From Fidelibacterota bacterium SCGC AAA298-D23 (GTDB taxonomy: Bacteria > Fidelibacterota > Marinisomatia > Marinisomatales > Marinisomataceae), in contig AQSI01000001.1 in the NCBI GenBank assembly GCA_000402655.1, positions 310,001 to 374,000 on the forward strand: a stretch of 64,000 nt of DNA, given 5' to 3'. Below are positions 50,591 through 58,852 of this stretch, piece after piece. Position numbers and translations under genes: made by a program. The notes beneath the pieces were generated by a model. It did not search any database. It saw only the letters and a list, made by a program, of their open reading frames with translations, and had not been told where the DNA came from. How positions within the stretch are numbered: position 1 is the stretch's first letter; each line of letters begins with the position of its first letter.

Positions 50591-52108
50591 ATGGATATTA
50601 AGACAAATGAAATCGGCGATTTACTACGAAGCCAGATTAAAAATATCAATGAAAATGTTGATGTTAATGAAGTTGGCGAAGTTTTAGAAATTGGTGATGG
50701 TGTTGCTAGAACAAGTGGACTTGGAAGTGTGATGAGTTCTGAGCTGGTTGAGTTTCCAAACAATGTATTTGGAATGGCTTTAAATTTAGAAGAAGAAAAT
50801 GTTGGTGCAGTACTATTTGGTGATAGCAGCCTTGTAAAAGAAGGTGATACTGTTAAAAGAACAGGTAAAGTCGTTGAAGTACCAGTCGGAAAAGAGCTTT
50901 TAGGTCGTGTTGTTGATCCTCTTGGTCAACCAATGGATGGAAAAGGTCCTATCAATGCCAAAGAAACTTTACCAATTGAAAGAAAAGCATTAGGTGTTAT
51001 GCAAAGATTTCCAGTTAAAGAACCCCTACAAACTGGATTAAAATCAATTGATAGTATGATCCCGATTGGTAGAGGGCAAAGAGAGTTAATTATTGGTGAT
51101 AGGCAAACGGGAAAATCAGCAATTGCAATTGATGCTATTATTAATCAAAAATCTACACATAGTTCAAATAGCCCAGTATATTGTGTTTACGTTGCTGTTG
51201 GTCAGAAAGCATCCACAGTTGCTAAGTTAGTTGCTGAGCTTGAAGCTAATGGTGCAATGGAGTATACAACTGTAGTTGTTGCAAATGCTTCAGATCCAGC
51301 TCCATTACAATATATTGCTCCTTATTCAGGTTGCGCTATGGGGGAATACTATAGAGATAACGGTATGCATGGTTTAATTGTTTATGATGATTTATCCAAA
51401 CAAGCTACAGCGTATAGGCAAATGTCTCTTGTTTTGAGAAGACCTCCTGGAAGAGAAGCATTTCCAGGCGATGTATTCTATTTACATAGCAGATTATTAG
51501 AAAGAGCTTCAAAGCTTTCAGAAGATCTAGGTTCTGGTTCGTTAACTGCACTTCCAGTAATCGAAACTCAAGAAGGTGATGTATCTGCTTATATTCCAAC
51601 AAATGTAATATCAATTACAGATGGACAGATTTATTTAGATACAAACTTGTTTAACGGAGGAGTTAGACCAGCTGTAGATGTTGGATTATCTGTTTCTCGA
51701 GTTGGTGGTAGTGCTCAGATTAAAGCTATGAAAAAAATCGCAGGTAAATTAAGGTTGGATTTAGCTCAATTTAGAGAATTAGAAGCTTTTGCAAAATTTG
51801 CTTCAGATTTGGATGAATCAACTGCAGCTCAAATTACAAGAGGAAGAAGAATGGTTGAAATCCTTAAACAGAATCAATATGTACCAATGACAACCGAAAA
51901 GCAGGTTGCAATTATTTATGCTGCGAGTCAAGGTTATTTGGATGATATTGAATTAGAGTCTGTAAAGGAATTTGAAATTGGTCTTTTAGAGCATTTTGAG
52001 TCAAAACATTCTGAATGCTTAGAAGAAATAAATAGTTCAGGAGATATTTCAGACGATCTAGGTAAAAAGATGAATAAGGCAATAGAGGAATTTAAGAAGA
52101 GCTTCTAA
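50591..52108 (+). CDS. atpA: F1Fo ATP synthase subunit alpha
   Basis: This 505-residue protein has G-D-R-Q-T-G-K-S-A (P-loop), V-G-Q-K-A-S-T-V-A, R-R-P-P-G-R-E-A-F-P-G-D-V-F-Y-L-H-S-R-L-L-E-R (arginine finger region) and the standard C-terminal helical domain. Length is normal. It forms the alpha3-beta3 head with AtpD. Confidence 0.98.
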   Translation: MDIKTNEIGDLLRSQIKNINENVDVNEVGEVLEIGDGVARTSGLGSVMSSELVEFPNNVFGMALNLEEENVGAVLFGDSSLVKEGDTVKRTGKVVEVPVGKELLGRVVDPLGQPMDGKGPINAKETLPIERKALGVMQRFPVKEPLQTGLKSIDSMIPIGRGQRELIIGDRQTGKSAIAIDAIINQKSTHSSNSPVYCVYVAVGQKASTVAKLVAELEANGAMEYTTVVVANASDPAPLQYIAPYSGCAMGEYYRDNGMHGLIVYDDLSKQATAYRQMSLVLRRPPGREAFPGDVFYLHSRLLERASKLSEDLGSGSLTALPVIETQEGDVSAYIPTNVISITDGQIYLDTNLFNGGVRPAVDVGLSVSRVGGSAQIKAMKKIAGKLRLDLAQFRELEAFAKFASDLDESTAAQITRGRRMVEILKQNQYVPMTTEKQVAIIYAASQGYLDDIELESVKEFEIGLLEHFESKHSECLEEINSSGDISDDLGKKMNKAIEEFKKSF

Positions 52109-52109
52109 C

Positions 52110-52967
52110 ATGGCTAATTTAAAAAATCTTTCAGAGAGAATTAAATCAGTAACTAGTATTCAGCAAGTTACAAAAGCTATGAAAATGGTAGCAGCTGCTA
52201 AAGTAAAGAAAGCTCAAGAAAAAATGGAAATATCTAGGCCTTATTCCAAGAGTACTCAAGAATTAATTTGTAGAATCTTGCCACAAATCAGTGTTTCTGA
52301 TATTTCATTAGTTGAAAAAAGAAAAGTAAAAAATACAGGTATCATAGTAATAACAAGTGATAGAGGGTTTGCTGGCTCATTCAATTCAAGTGTTATCAGA
52401 TTAGCTGAAAAAGAAATTGAAAAATTAGGAAAGGATTCAGTAGAACTATTTTGTTTGGGTAAAAAAGCATCAGAATATTTTTCAAAAAGAGATTTTAATG
52501 TTAAAAAGACATACTTTGATTTTTGGAAAGATATGAATTATGATACTGCTTCAAAAATTTCTGCTTCATTTATTAATTCATTTGAAAATAATGAAATTGA
52601 TGAAGTTCATGTTATTTACAATAAATTTAAAACTCTTGCATCTCAAGATCTAATTATGGAAAAAGTCTTACCTGTAGATTTTACAGCAGATTATAATGCG
52701 ACCAATTACAATTACGATTATGAGCCTGGTCAAAAAGAAATTGTTTCTACATTAATTCCTAAGCATATAAATGTGCAAATGTGGCAACAACTTCTTGAAT
52801 CATATAGCAGTGAAGAAGCAGCAAGAATGATTGCCATGGATAATGCAACAGAGAATGCAAAAGAAATAATTAAAGAATTAAAATTAGAATTTAACAAAGC
52901 TCGTCAGGCTGCAATTACAACTGAGATGTTGGAAATTGTTGGTGGGGCAGAAGCATTAGTCGATTAA
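52110..52967 (+). CDS. atpG: F1Fo ATP synthase subunit gamma
   Basis: This 285-residue protein starts L-K-N-L-S-E-R-I-K-S-V-T-S-I-Q-Q-V-T-K-A-M-K-M-V-A-A-A-K (shown here as separate residues) and has the C-terminal helix R-M-I-A-M-D-N-A-T-E-N-A. The two coiled terminal helices form the rotor shaft within alpha3-beta3. It lies one base after atpA. Confidence 0.96.
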   Translation: MANLKNLSERIKSVTSIQQVTKAMKMVAAAKVKKAQEKMEISRPYSKSTQELICRILPQISVSDISLVEKRKVKNTGIIVITSDRGFAGSFNSSVIRLAEKEIEKLGKDSVELFCLGKKASEYFSKRDFNVKKTYFDFWKDMNYDTASKISASFINSFENNEIDEVHVIYNKFKTLASQDLIMEKVLPVDFTADYNATNYNYDYEPGQKEIVSTLIPKHINVQMWQQLLESYSSEEAARMIAMDNATENAKEIIKELKLEFNKARQAAITTEMLEIVGGAEALVD

Positions 52968-52978
52968 GGGGACATAAA

Positions 52979-54367
52979 ATGAATAATGAAGGTAAAATAT
53001 TACAAATAACTGGTGCGGTAGTTGATGTAAAATTTGATGAAGATCATCTGCCTAAAATCATGAATGCATTAAGCATTAAAAGAGATGATGGTACAGATTT
53101 AGTTTTAGAAACTGCACAGCATTTAGGACAAGGTGTAGTAAGAACAATTGCTATGGATTCTACAGATGGTCTTGTTAGAGGAGCGAAGGTTAGCGATTCT
53201 GGGAAACCAATTTCTGTTCCAGTTGGACAAGAGACTTTGGGAAGAATGTTTGATGTTTTGGGAAGTCCAATTGATCAAAAAGGAGATGTTGGTAATAAAG
53301 CTACCTCACCAATTCACAGATCAGCACCCGCACAAGAAAGTTTAGCAACTTCTTCTGAAATGTTTGAAACTGGAATTAAAGTAGTTGATTTAATGGAACC
53401 ATATACCAGAGGAGGAAAAACAGGATTATTTGGTGGTGCTGGTGTAGGAAAGACGGTTCTTATACAAGAATTAATTAGAAATATTGCAACTGAGCATGGT
53501 GGATTTTCTGTATTTGCTGGTGTAGGTGAAAGAACTAGAGAAGGCAATGATTTGTATGCAGAGATGACCGAATCTGGAGTAATTGATAAAACTGCTTTAG
53601 TATTTGGTCAAATGAACGAACCTCCAGGCGCTAGACTGCGCGTTGGTTTAAGTGCTTTAACCATGGCAGAGTATTTTAGAGATGATGAAGGAAGAGACGT
53701 ATTATTGTTTGTTGATAATATTTTTAGATTTACACAAGCTGGATCAGAAGTTTCAGCTCTTCTTGGAAGAATGCCATCAGCTGTAGGATACCAACCAACT
53801 TTATCTACTGAAATGGGAGATTTACAAGAAAGAATTACTTCAACAAAAAAAGGTTCTATTACATCTGTTCAAGCTATTTATGTGCCGGCTGATGATTTAA
53901 CAGACCCAGCACCTGCAACTGCATTTGCACATTTAGATGCTACTTCTGTTTTAGAAAGAAAAATTGCTGAACTTGGCATTTATCCAGCGATTGATCCTTT
54001 AACTTCAACGTCAAGAATCTTAGATCCAAGAGTTATTGGTGATAGACACTACAATGTAGCTAGATCAGTTCAAGCAACTCTTCAGCAATACAAGGATTTA
54101 CAAGATATTATTGCAATTCTAGGAATGGATGAATTATCTGATGAAGATAAGATGGTAGTTTCAAGAGCTAGAAAAATGCAAAAATTTATGTCACAACCAT
54201 TCTTTGTAGCTGAACAATTTACTGGAATTGAAGGTAGATACGTTAAACTAGAAGACTCTATTGCTGGTTTTGAAGCAATATTGAATGGTGAAGTTGACGA
54301 TTTACCTGAAAATGCTTTTTCATATGTTGGTTCAATTGATGAAGCCATTGAGAAAGGTAAAAAGTGA
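52979..54367 (+). CDS. atpD: F1Fo ATP synthase subunit beta
   Basis: This 462-residue catalytic subunit has the P-loop G-G-A-G-V-G-K-T, G-E-R-T-R-E-G-N-D-L, A-L-T-M-A-E-Y-F-R-D and the DELSDEED-equivalent D-E-L-S-D-E-D-K. It is the most conserved protein in the window. The stop overlaps the atpC start by 4 bases. Confidence 0.98.
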   Translation: MNNEGKILQITGAVVDVKFDEDHLPKIMNALSIKRDDGTDLVLETAQHLGQGVVRTIAMDSTDGLVRGAKVSDSGKPISVPVGQETLGRMFDVLGSPIDQKGDVGNKATSPIHRSAPAQESLATSSEMFETGIKVVDLMEPYTRGGKTGLFGGAGVGKTVLIQELIRNIATEHGGFSVFAGVGERTREGNDLYAEMTESGVIDKTALVFGQMNEPPGARLRVGLSALTMAEYFRDDEGRDVLLFVDNIFRFTQAGSEVSALLGRMPSAVGYQPTLSTEMGDLQERITSTKKGSITSVQAIYVPADDLTDPAPATAFAHLDATSVLERKIAELGIYPAIDPLTSTSRILDPRVIGDRHYNVARSVQATLQQYKDLQDIIAILGMDELSDEDKMVVSRARKMQKFMSQPFFVAEQFTGIEGRYVKLEDSIAGFEAILNGEVDDLPENAFSYVGSIDEAIEKGKK

Positions 54368-54651
54368 GTAAGCTTTTCAAATTAGATATTGTTACTCCAA
54401 TAAAAACATTTAGTTTTGATAGTGTTTCTTATGTGAAATGTCCTGGAGTAGATGGATACTTTGGAATAATGAAAAACCATACTAACTCAATCATAAATTT
54501 AACTGATGGCACTATATCAGTGAAAACTGATAAAAATGAAGTCAAATTTTCATGTTCTTATGGTATTGCTGATATTAATTCTGATTCTTCTGATGATATT
54601 GAGGACAAAGTTCTTCTCCTTGTTGAAAATGCAGAAGAATTAGACAAATAA
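54364..54651 (+). CDS. atpC: F1Fo ATP synthase subunit epsilon, beta-sandwich only
   Basis: This 95-residue protein has K-L-D-I-V-T-P, P-G-V-D-G-Y-F-G-I-M-K-N-H and the beta-strand series of the N-terminal epsilon domain. It ends soon after E-N-A-E-E-L-D-K, so the C-terminal two-helix arm used for auto-inhibition in E. coli and Bacillus is absent. Short epsilon subunits occur in other FCB-group bacteria. The start is GTG within the atpD end. Confidence 0.9.
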   Translation: MSKLFKLDIVTPIKTFSFDSVSYVKCPGVDGYFGIMKNHTNSIINLTDGTISVKTDKNEVKFSCSYGIADINSDSSDDIEDKVLLLVENAEELDK

Positions 54652-54668
54652 TTGTTAGATTATTATAA

Positions 54669-56420
54669 ATGACTATTAGAACACATAATTGTGGGGAACT
54701 GAATAATAATCATATTGACAAGACCGTTCAACTTTCAGGATGGGTAAATTCTATAAGAACCCATGGTCAGATTATTTTTATAGATATTCGTGATCGTTTT
54801 GGAAAAACGCAGATTATACTTAGTTCTGATGAATTAATTAAAATTGGTAAAACCTTGTCAAATGAAGATGTTATTCATGTATCTGGTAAAGTTTCTCCAA
54901 GAGCAAAAAATTTAATTAATCCTGATTTATCAACAGGAGAAATTGAAGTTTTAGTTGAAAAAATTGATTTATTGAGTGCTGCTGAACCTATGCCTCTATC
55001 TATACAAGAAAGAGAAGCATCATCTGAAGAGCATAGATTAAAATATAGATATTTAGAGCTGAGAAATTCTTCTCTTCAAAATAATTTAATTATAAGACAT
55101 AAAACAGCTCAGGTAGTAAGAAATTTCTTATCAGAAAATAATTTTTTAGAGATTGAAACACCCGTCTTAATGAAGTCGACTCCTGAAGGTGCTAGAGATT
55201 ATCTAGTGCCAAGTAGAGTTCACAATGGTCAATTCTATGCTTTACCACAATCTCCACAAATGTATAAACAACTATTTATGATTTCAGGCTTAGATCGATA
55301 TTTTCAAATCGTAAAATGTTTTAGAGATGAAGATTTGAGATCTGATCGTCAACCAGAGTTTACTCAAATTGACTTAGAAATGAGTTTTGTGGATGAAGCT
55401 GAAGTCAGAAATTTAGTTCAAAATTTAATTATCAAAGTATTTAAAGAAATAATTAATGTAGATTTAAATGATTTTCCAATTCTTCCATACAAAGAAGCTA
55501 TTGAAAAATATGGTACTGATAAGCCTGATTTAAGATTTGAAATGCTTATAAATGATTTCAAGCCTTTTTCAGACAAATCTGATTTTAAAGCATTTTCTTC
55601 TTGCAGTGCTGTAAGAATGATTCACATACAAGAAGCTGATAAATTCTCTAGAAAAGTTATAGATGAAATGGATGCTTATGCTCAATCAATTGGCGCTAAA
55701 GGGCTAGCGTGGTTTAAAGTAAATAATGGTGATTTTGAAGGTGGAATTTCAAAATTTTTTGGTTCTGAACTTCGCAATGAAATCATTAATAATTTCGGAA
55801 TTAAAGATAACTCAATATGTTTTATGGTTGGTGATGAACTTAATAATTCACTTAAAATTCTTGGAAAAGTAAGAAGTAGGCTTGGCGATATGTTAAATCT
55901 CAAAGATAATAACCTGTTTTCTCCTGTATGGATTGTAGATTTTCCTTTATTTGATTGGAATGATGAAACCAAAAGATTTGATTCTGTTAATCATCCCTTT
56001 ACAGCTCCAAAAGACTCTGATATTGAAAATGTTTTATCAAATCCTGGAGAAATTATTTCTAAAGGCTATGACATAGTTATTAATGGATATGAAGTTGCTG
56101 GAGGTTCAATAAGAATCCACGATCATAAATTGCAAAAAGATATTTTTAAAATAATGAATTTATCTGATAAAGAAATTTCAGAAAAATTTGGATTTTTTAT
56201 AGATGCACTCAAATATGGAACTCCTCCTCATGGAGGTATTGCCTTTGGATTAGATAGACTTGTCATGTTATTAGCTGGAGTGACAAATATTAGAGATGTA
56301 ATAGCCTTTCCAAAAACAACATCAGCATCAGCTTTGATGGAAGAAGCTCCAAACGTTGTCTCTGAAGAACAATTAAATGAACTCGGAATAAAGATTTTAG
56401 ATGATGAAAAAAACATTTGA
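54669..56420 (+). CDS. aspS: Aspartyl-tRNA synthetase (probably non-discriminating)
   Basis: This 583-residue class II synthetase has an N-terminal OB-fold with G-W-V-N-S-I-R-T-H-G, motif 1, motif 2 F-R-D-E-D-L-R-S-D-R-Q-P-E-F-T-Q-I-D, a GAD insertion domain and motif 3 G-L-D-R-L-V-M. Residue H32 in the R-x-H-G turn corresponds to the histidine of bacterial non-discriminating AspRS; discriminating enzymes have D-L-G there. Such an enzyme charges tRNA-Asn with Asp, to be amidated by GatCAB, and gatC is at 12.2 kb. Confidence 0.95.
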   Translation: MTIRTHNCGELNNNHIDKTVQLSGWVNSIRTHGQIIFIDIRDRFGKTQIILSSDELIKIGKTLSNEDVIHVSGKVSPRAKNLINPDLSTGEIEVLVEKIDLLSAAEPMPLSIQEREASSEEHRLKYRYLELRNSSLQNNLIIRHKTAQVVRNFLSENNFLEIETPVLMKSTPEGARDYLVPSRVHNGQFYALPQSPQMYKQLFMISGLDRYFQIVKCFRDEDLRSDRQPEFTQIDLEMSFVDEAEVRNLVQNLIIKVFKEIINVDLNDFPILPYKEAIEKYGTDKPDLRFEMLINDFKPFSDKSDFKAFSSCSAVRMIHIQEADKFSRKVIDEMDAYAQSIGAKGLAWFKVNNGDFEGGISKFFGSELRNEIINNFGIKDNSICFMVGDELNNSLKILGKVRSRLGDMLNLKDNNLFSPVWIVDFPLFDWNDETKRFDSVNHPFTAPKDSDIENVLSNPGEIISKGYDIVINGYEVAGGSIRIHDHKLQKDIFKIMNLSDKEISEKFGFFIDALKYGTPPHGGIAFGLDRLVMLLAGVTNIRDVIAFPKTTSASALMEEAPNVVSEEQLNELGIKILDDEKNI

Positions 56421-57348
56421 AATAAAAGGAGTTGATTTAACAAGTCTCTATGGAGTTGGTGATAAAAACATTCTTGTTTTAGAGAAACAACTTCCACTTC
56501 AATTAAATATTAGAGGAAATAATATTTTTTGTCAGGGACTTAAGAAAGATATCAATCATTTTGATTCAGTTTTAAATCAAATGATTGACTCAATTAAGAA
56601 AGGTAATACTTTATCCCAAAAAGATATTATACAATTAGTAGCGATGAATGCTTCAACAAAATCAACTAAAGAAAATGGTTCAATTGAAAACGTATTATTT
56701 TATGGAAAAAAAGGTCCTGTTTTTCCAAGAACTGATGGCCAAAAAGATTTAGTTCAATCATTTCTTAAAAATGATATTATCATTTCAGTTGGTCCAGCCG
56801 GAACAGGAAAAACTTTTCTTGCAGTAGCATATGCATTATCATTATTAGAGAAGCATGAAATTGAAAAAATTATTTTTTGTAGACCCGCAGTAGAGGCAGG
56901 GGAAAATTTAGGTTTTCTTCCTGGTGACCTAAAAGATAAAATCGATCCATATTTAGCTCCATTATATGATGCATTACATGAATTACTACCAAAAAATAAA
57001 ATTCAAAATTTTCTTGATAGAGGAATTATAGAAATAATTCCATTAGCATACATGAGGGGTAGAACAATAAATCGCTCAGCAATGATTTTGGACGAGGCTC
57101 AAAATGCTTCATCAATTCAAATGAAAATGTTTTTAACAAGACTTGGAATTGAATCTAGAGCAATAATAACAGGTGACGAATCACAAATTGATTTACCAAC
57201 AAAATCTAATTCTGGATTAATAGATGTTTTAAAAATATTAAAAAATATTAAAGATATTGGGATAGTGAAACTGAGCGAACATGATATTGCAAGACATCAT
57301 TTAGTGAAAGATATCATTGATGCTTATTCAAAATCAAAAAATAAATAG
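56401..57348 (+). CDS. PhoH-family ATPase
   Basis: This 315-residue protein has an N-terminal region with N-I-R-G-N-N (KH-like) and a P-loop domain with V-G-P-A-G-T-G-K-T-F-L-A, R-P-A-V-E-A-G-E-N-L-G-F-L-P-G, M-I-L-D-E-A-Q-N-A-S and G-D-E-S-Q-I-D-L-P. Length and motifs match the PhoH-like (PhoL/YbeZ) branch, which often accompanies ybeY and RNA metabolism. It overlaps aspS by 20 bases (17 if the second ATG is used). Confidence 0.92.
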   Translation: MMKKTFEIKGVDLTSLYGVGDKNILVLEKQLPLQLNIRGNNIFCQGLKKDINHFDSVLNQMIDSIKKGNTLSQKDIIQLVAMNASTKSTKENGSIENVLFYGKKGPVFPRTDGQKDLVQSFLKNDIIISVGPAGTGKTFLAVAYALSLLEKHEIEKIIFCRPAVEAGENLGFLPGDLKDKIDPYLAPLYDALHELLPKNKIQNFLDRGIIEIIPLAYMRGRTINRSAMILDEAQNASSIQMKMFLTRLGIESRAIITGDESQIDLPTKSNSGLIDVLKILKNIKDIGIVKLSEHDIARHHLVKDIIDAYSKSKNK

Positions 57349-57357
57349 GAAATCATA

Positions 57358-58422
57358 ATGACAAAAATTTTTGAGAAAATATCTGATAAAAACCATGAAC
57401 AAGTTGTCTATTGTAATGATCCATCCTCCGGGTTAAAAGCAATCATCGCAGTTCATAATACTGTTTTAGGCCCTGCTTTAGGAGGATGTAGAATGTATCC
57501 CTATGAAAGTGAAGAAGATGCACTTGTGGATGTTCTAAGATTATCCAAAGGGATGACATATAAAGCTTCTATTTCAAATTTAAATTTAGGAGGTGGAAAG
57601 GCTGTTATTATTGGAGATCCAAACAAAGATAAATCTGAAGTACTTCTAAGATCATTTGGAAAATTCGTTCAAAGTCTTGGTGGCAAATACATTACTGCTG
57701 AAGATGTTGGCATGTCAGTTCATGATATGGAATTCATTAGAATGGAAACTGAACATGTTACAGGTATTACAAGAGCAATGGGGGGTAGTGGAGATCCGTC
57801 TATTTTAACAGCTTTAGGTGTTTTTGTTGGAATGAAAGCTGCATTGAAAAAAAGATTAAATATTCAATCATTAAATGGACTAAAAATAGGTGTTCAAGGT
57901 TTTGGTAAAGTAGGCTATTATTTATGCTCTCATTTAAAAAATGAAGGCGCAGAAATTTATGGCTTTGATGTTAATGAAAACTCGCTTGAAAGAGTTAAAA
58001 ATGAATTTGATGTCATTCCTGTAAGCGAGAAAGATCTTATGTCAATGAATCTAGATGTTTTTTCTCCATGTGCAATGGGAGCTATCATTAATCCTAAAAC
58101 TATTAAAAGTTTAAAGTGTAGTGTCATTGCTGGTGCGGCTAATAATCAGCTAGAAAAAGAAGATAGAGATTCAAAATTACTTCAAAAAAAAGAAATAATG
58201 TACGTTCCGGATTATGTAATTAATGCTGGTGGTTTAATGAATGTTGCAAATGAATTGAAGGGTTATAATAAAGAAAAAGCAAAATATCAGGTAGAAGGTA
58301 TTTATTATATTTTGATGAAGATTTTTGATTACGCCGCCAGTAATAATATATCAACCCTCGAAGCAGCTAATCTTTTAGCAGAGAGAAGAATTCAAGATTA
58401 TATTAAGTGGAACCATCAGTAA
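57358..58422 (+). CDS. Leu/Phe/Val dehydrogenase family, leucine-dehydrogenase-like
   Basis: This 354-residue amino-acid dehydrogenase has G-P-A-L-G-G-C-R-M-Y-P-Y, G-M-T-Y-K-A-S, G-G-G-K-A-V-I-I-G (catalytic lysine) and the NAD-binding G-V-Q-G-F-G-K-V-G. The C-terminus ends R-I-Q-D-Y-I-K. It reversibly deaminates branched-chain amino acids to 2-oxo acids. Phenylalanine or valine dehydrogenase cannot be separated by eye. Confidence 0.85.
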   Translation: MTKIFEKISDKNHEQVVYCNDPSSGLKAIIAVHNTVLGPALGGCRMYPYESEEDALVDVLRLSKGMTYKASISNLNLGGGKAVIIGDPNKDKSEVLLRSFGKFVQSLGGKYITAEDVGMSVHDMEFIRMETEHVTGITRAMGGSGDPSILTALGVFVGMKAALKKRLNIQSLNGLKIGVQGFGKVGYYLCSHLKNEGAEIYGFDVNENSLERVKNEFDVIPVSEKDLMSMNLDVFSPCAMGAIINPKTIKSLKCSVIAGAANNQLEKEDRDSKLLQKKEIMYVPDYVINAGGLMNVANELKGYNKEKAKYQVEGIYYILMKIFDYAASNNISTLEAANLLAERRIQDYIKWNHQ

Positions 58423-58429
58423 ATACACA

Positions 58430-58852
58430 ATGGCAATAAAAGATAAACAACAAAGAAAACTAGCAAGAGAGGCCGTTTTACAAGCCCTCTATGCCAAACA
58501 CGTTTCAAATGAGGAATCAAAAAAAGTTTTGCATGACATTTTTATAAGATACGAATTTGATAAAATGACTAAAAAATTTGTTGAAGAGCTTTTTAATTCA
58601 ACAATTAAATTTTCAGAGGAATTAGACAGTCATATTGAATCGAATCTTGAAAATTGGACTGTTGATAGATTAAATGTTATTGATAGATTAATTATGCAAA
58701 TGTCTCTTTGCGAAATGATTTATTTAAAGTCATATGATATTTCTCATAAGGTTACAATTAGTTCTGCAATAGAAAATGCAAAAAAATTTAGTTCAGAAGA
58801 TAGTACTTCATTTGTTAATGGTGTTCTAGATTCAATTTATAAGGAATTATAA
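58430..58852 (+). CDS. nusB: Transcription antitermination factor NusB
   Basis: This 140-residue all-helical protein has the N-terminal R-x-x-A-R-E-A-V-L-Q-A-L-Y-A motif, W-x-x-x-R-L-x-V-I-D-R-L-I-M-Q-M and the end S-S-x-x-S-x-S-F-V-N-G-V-L-D. It works with NusE on boxA RNA for rRNA antitermination. secA follows directly. Confidence 0.92.
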   Translation: MAIKDKQQRKLAREAVLQALYAKHVSNEESKKVLHDIFIRYEFDKMTKKFVEELFNSTIKFSEELDSHIESNLENWTVDRLNVIDRLIMQMSLCEMIYLKSYDISHKVTISSAIENAKKFSSEDSTSFVNGVLDSIYKEL

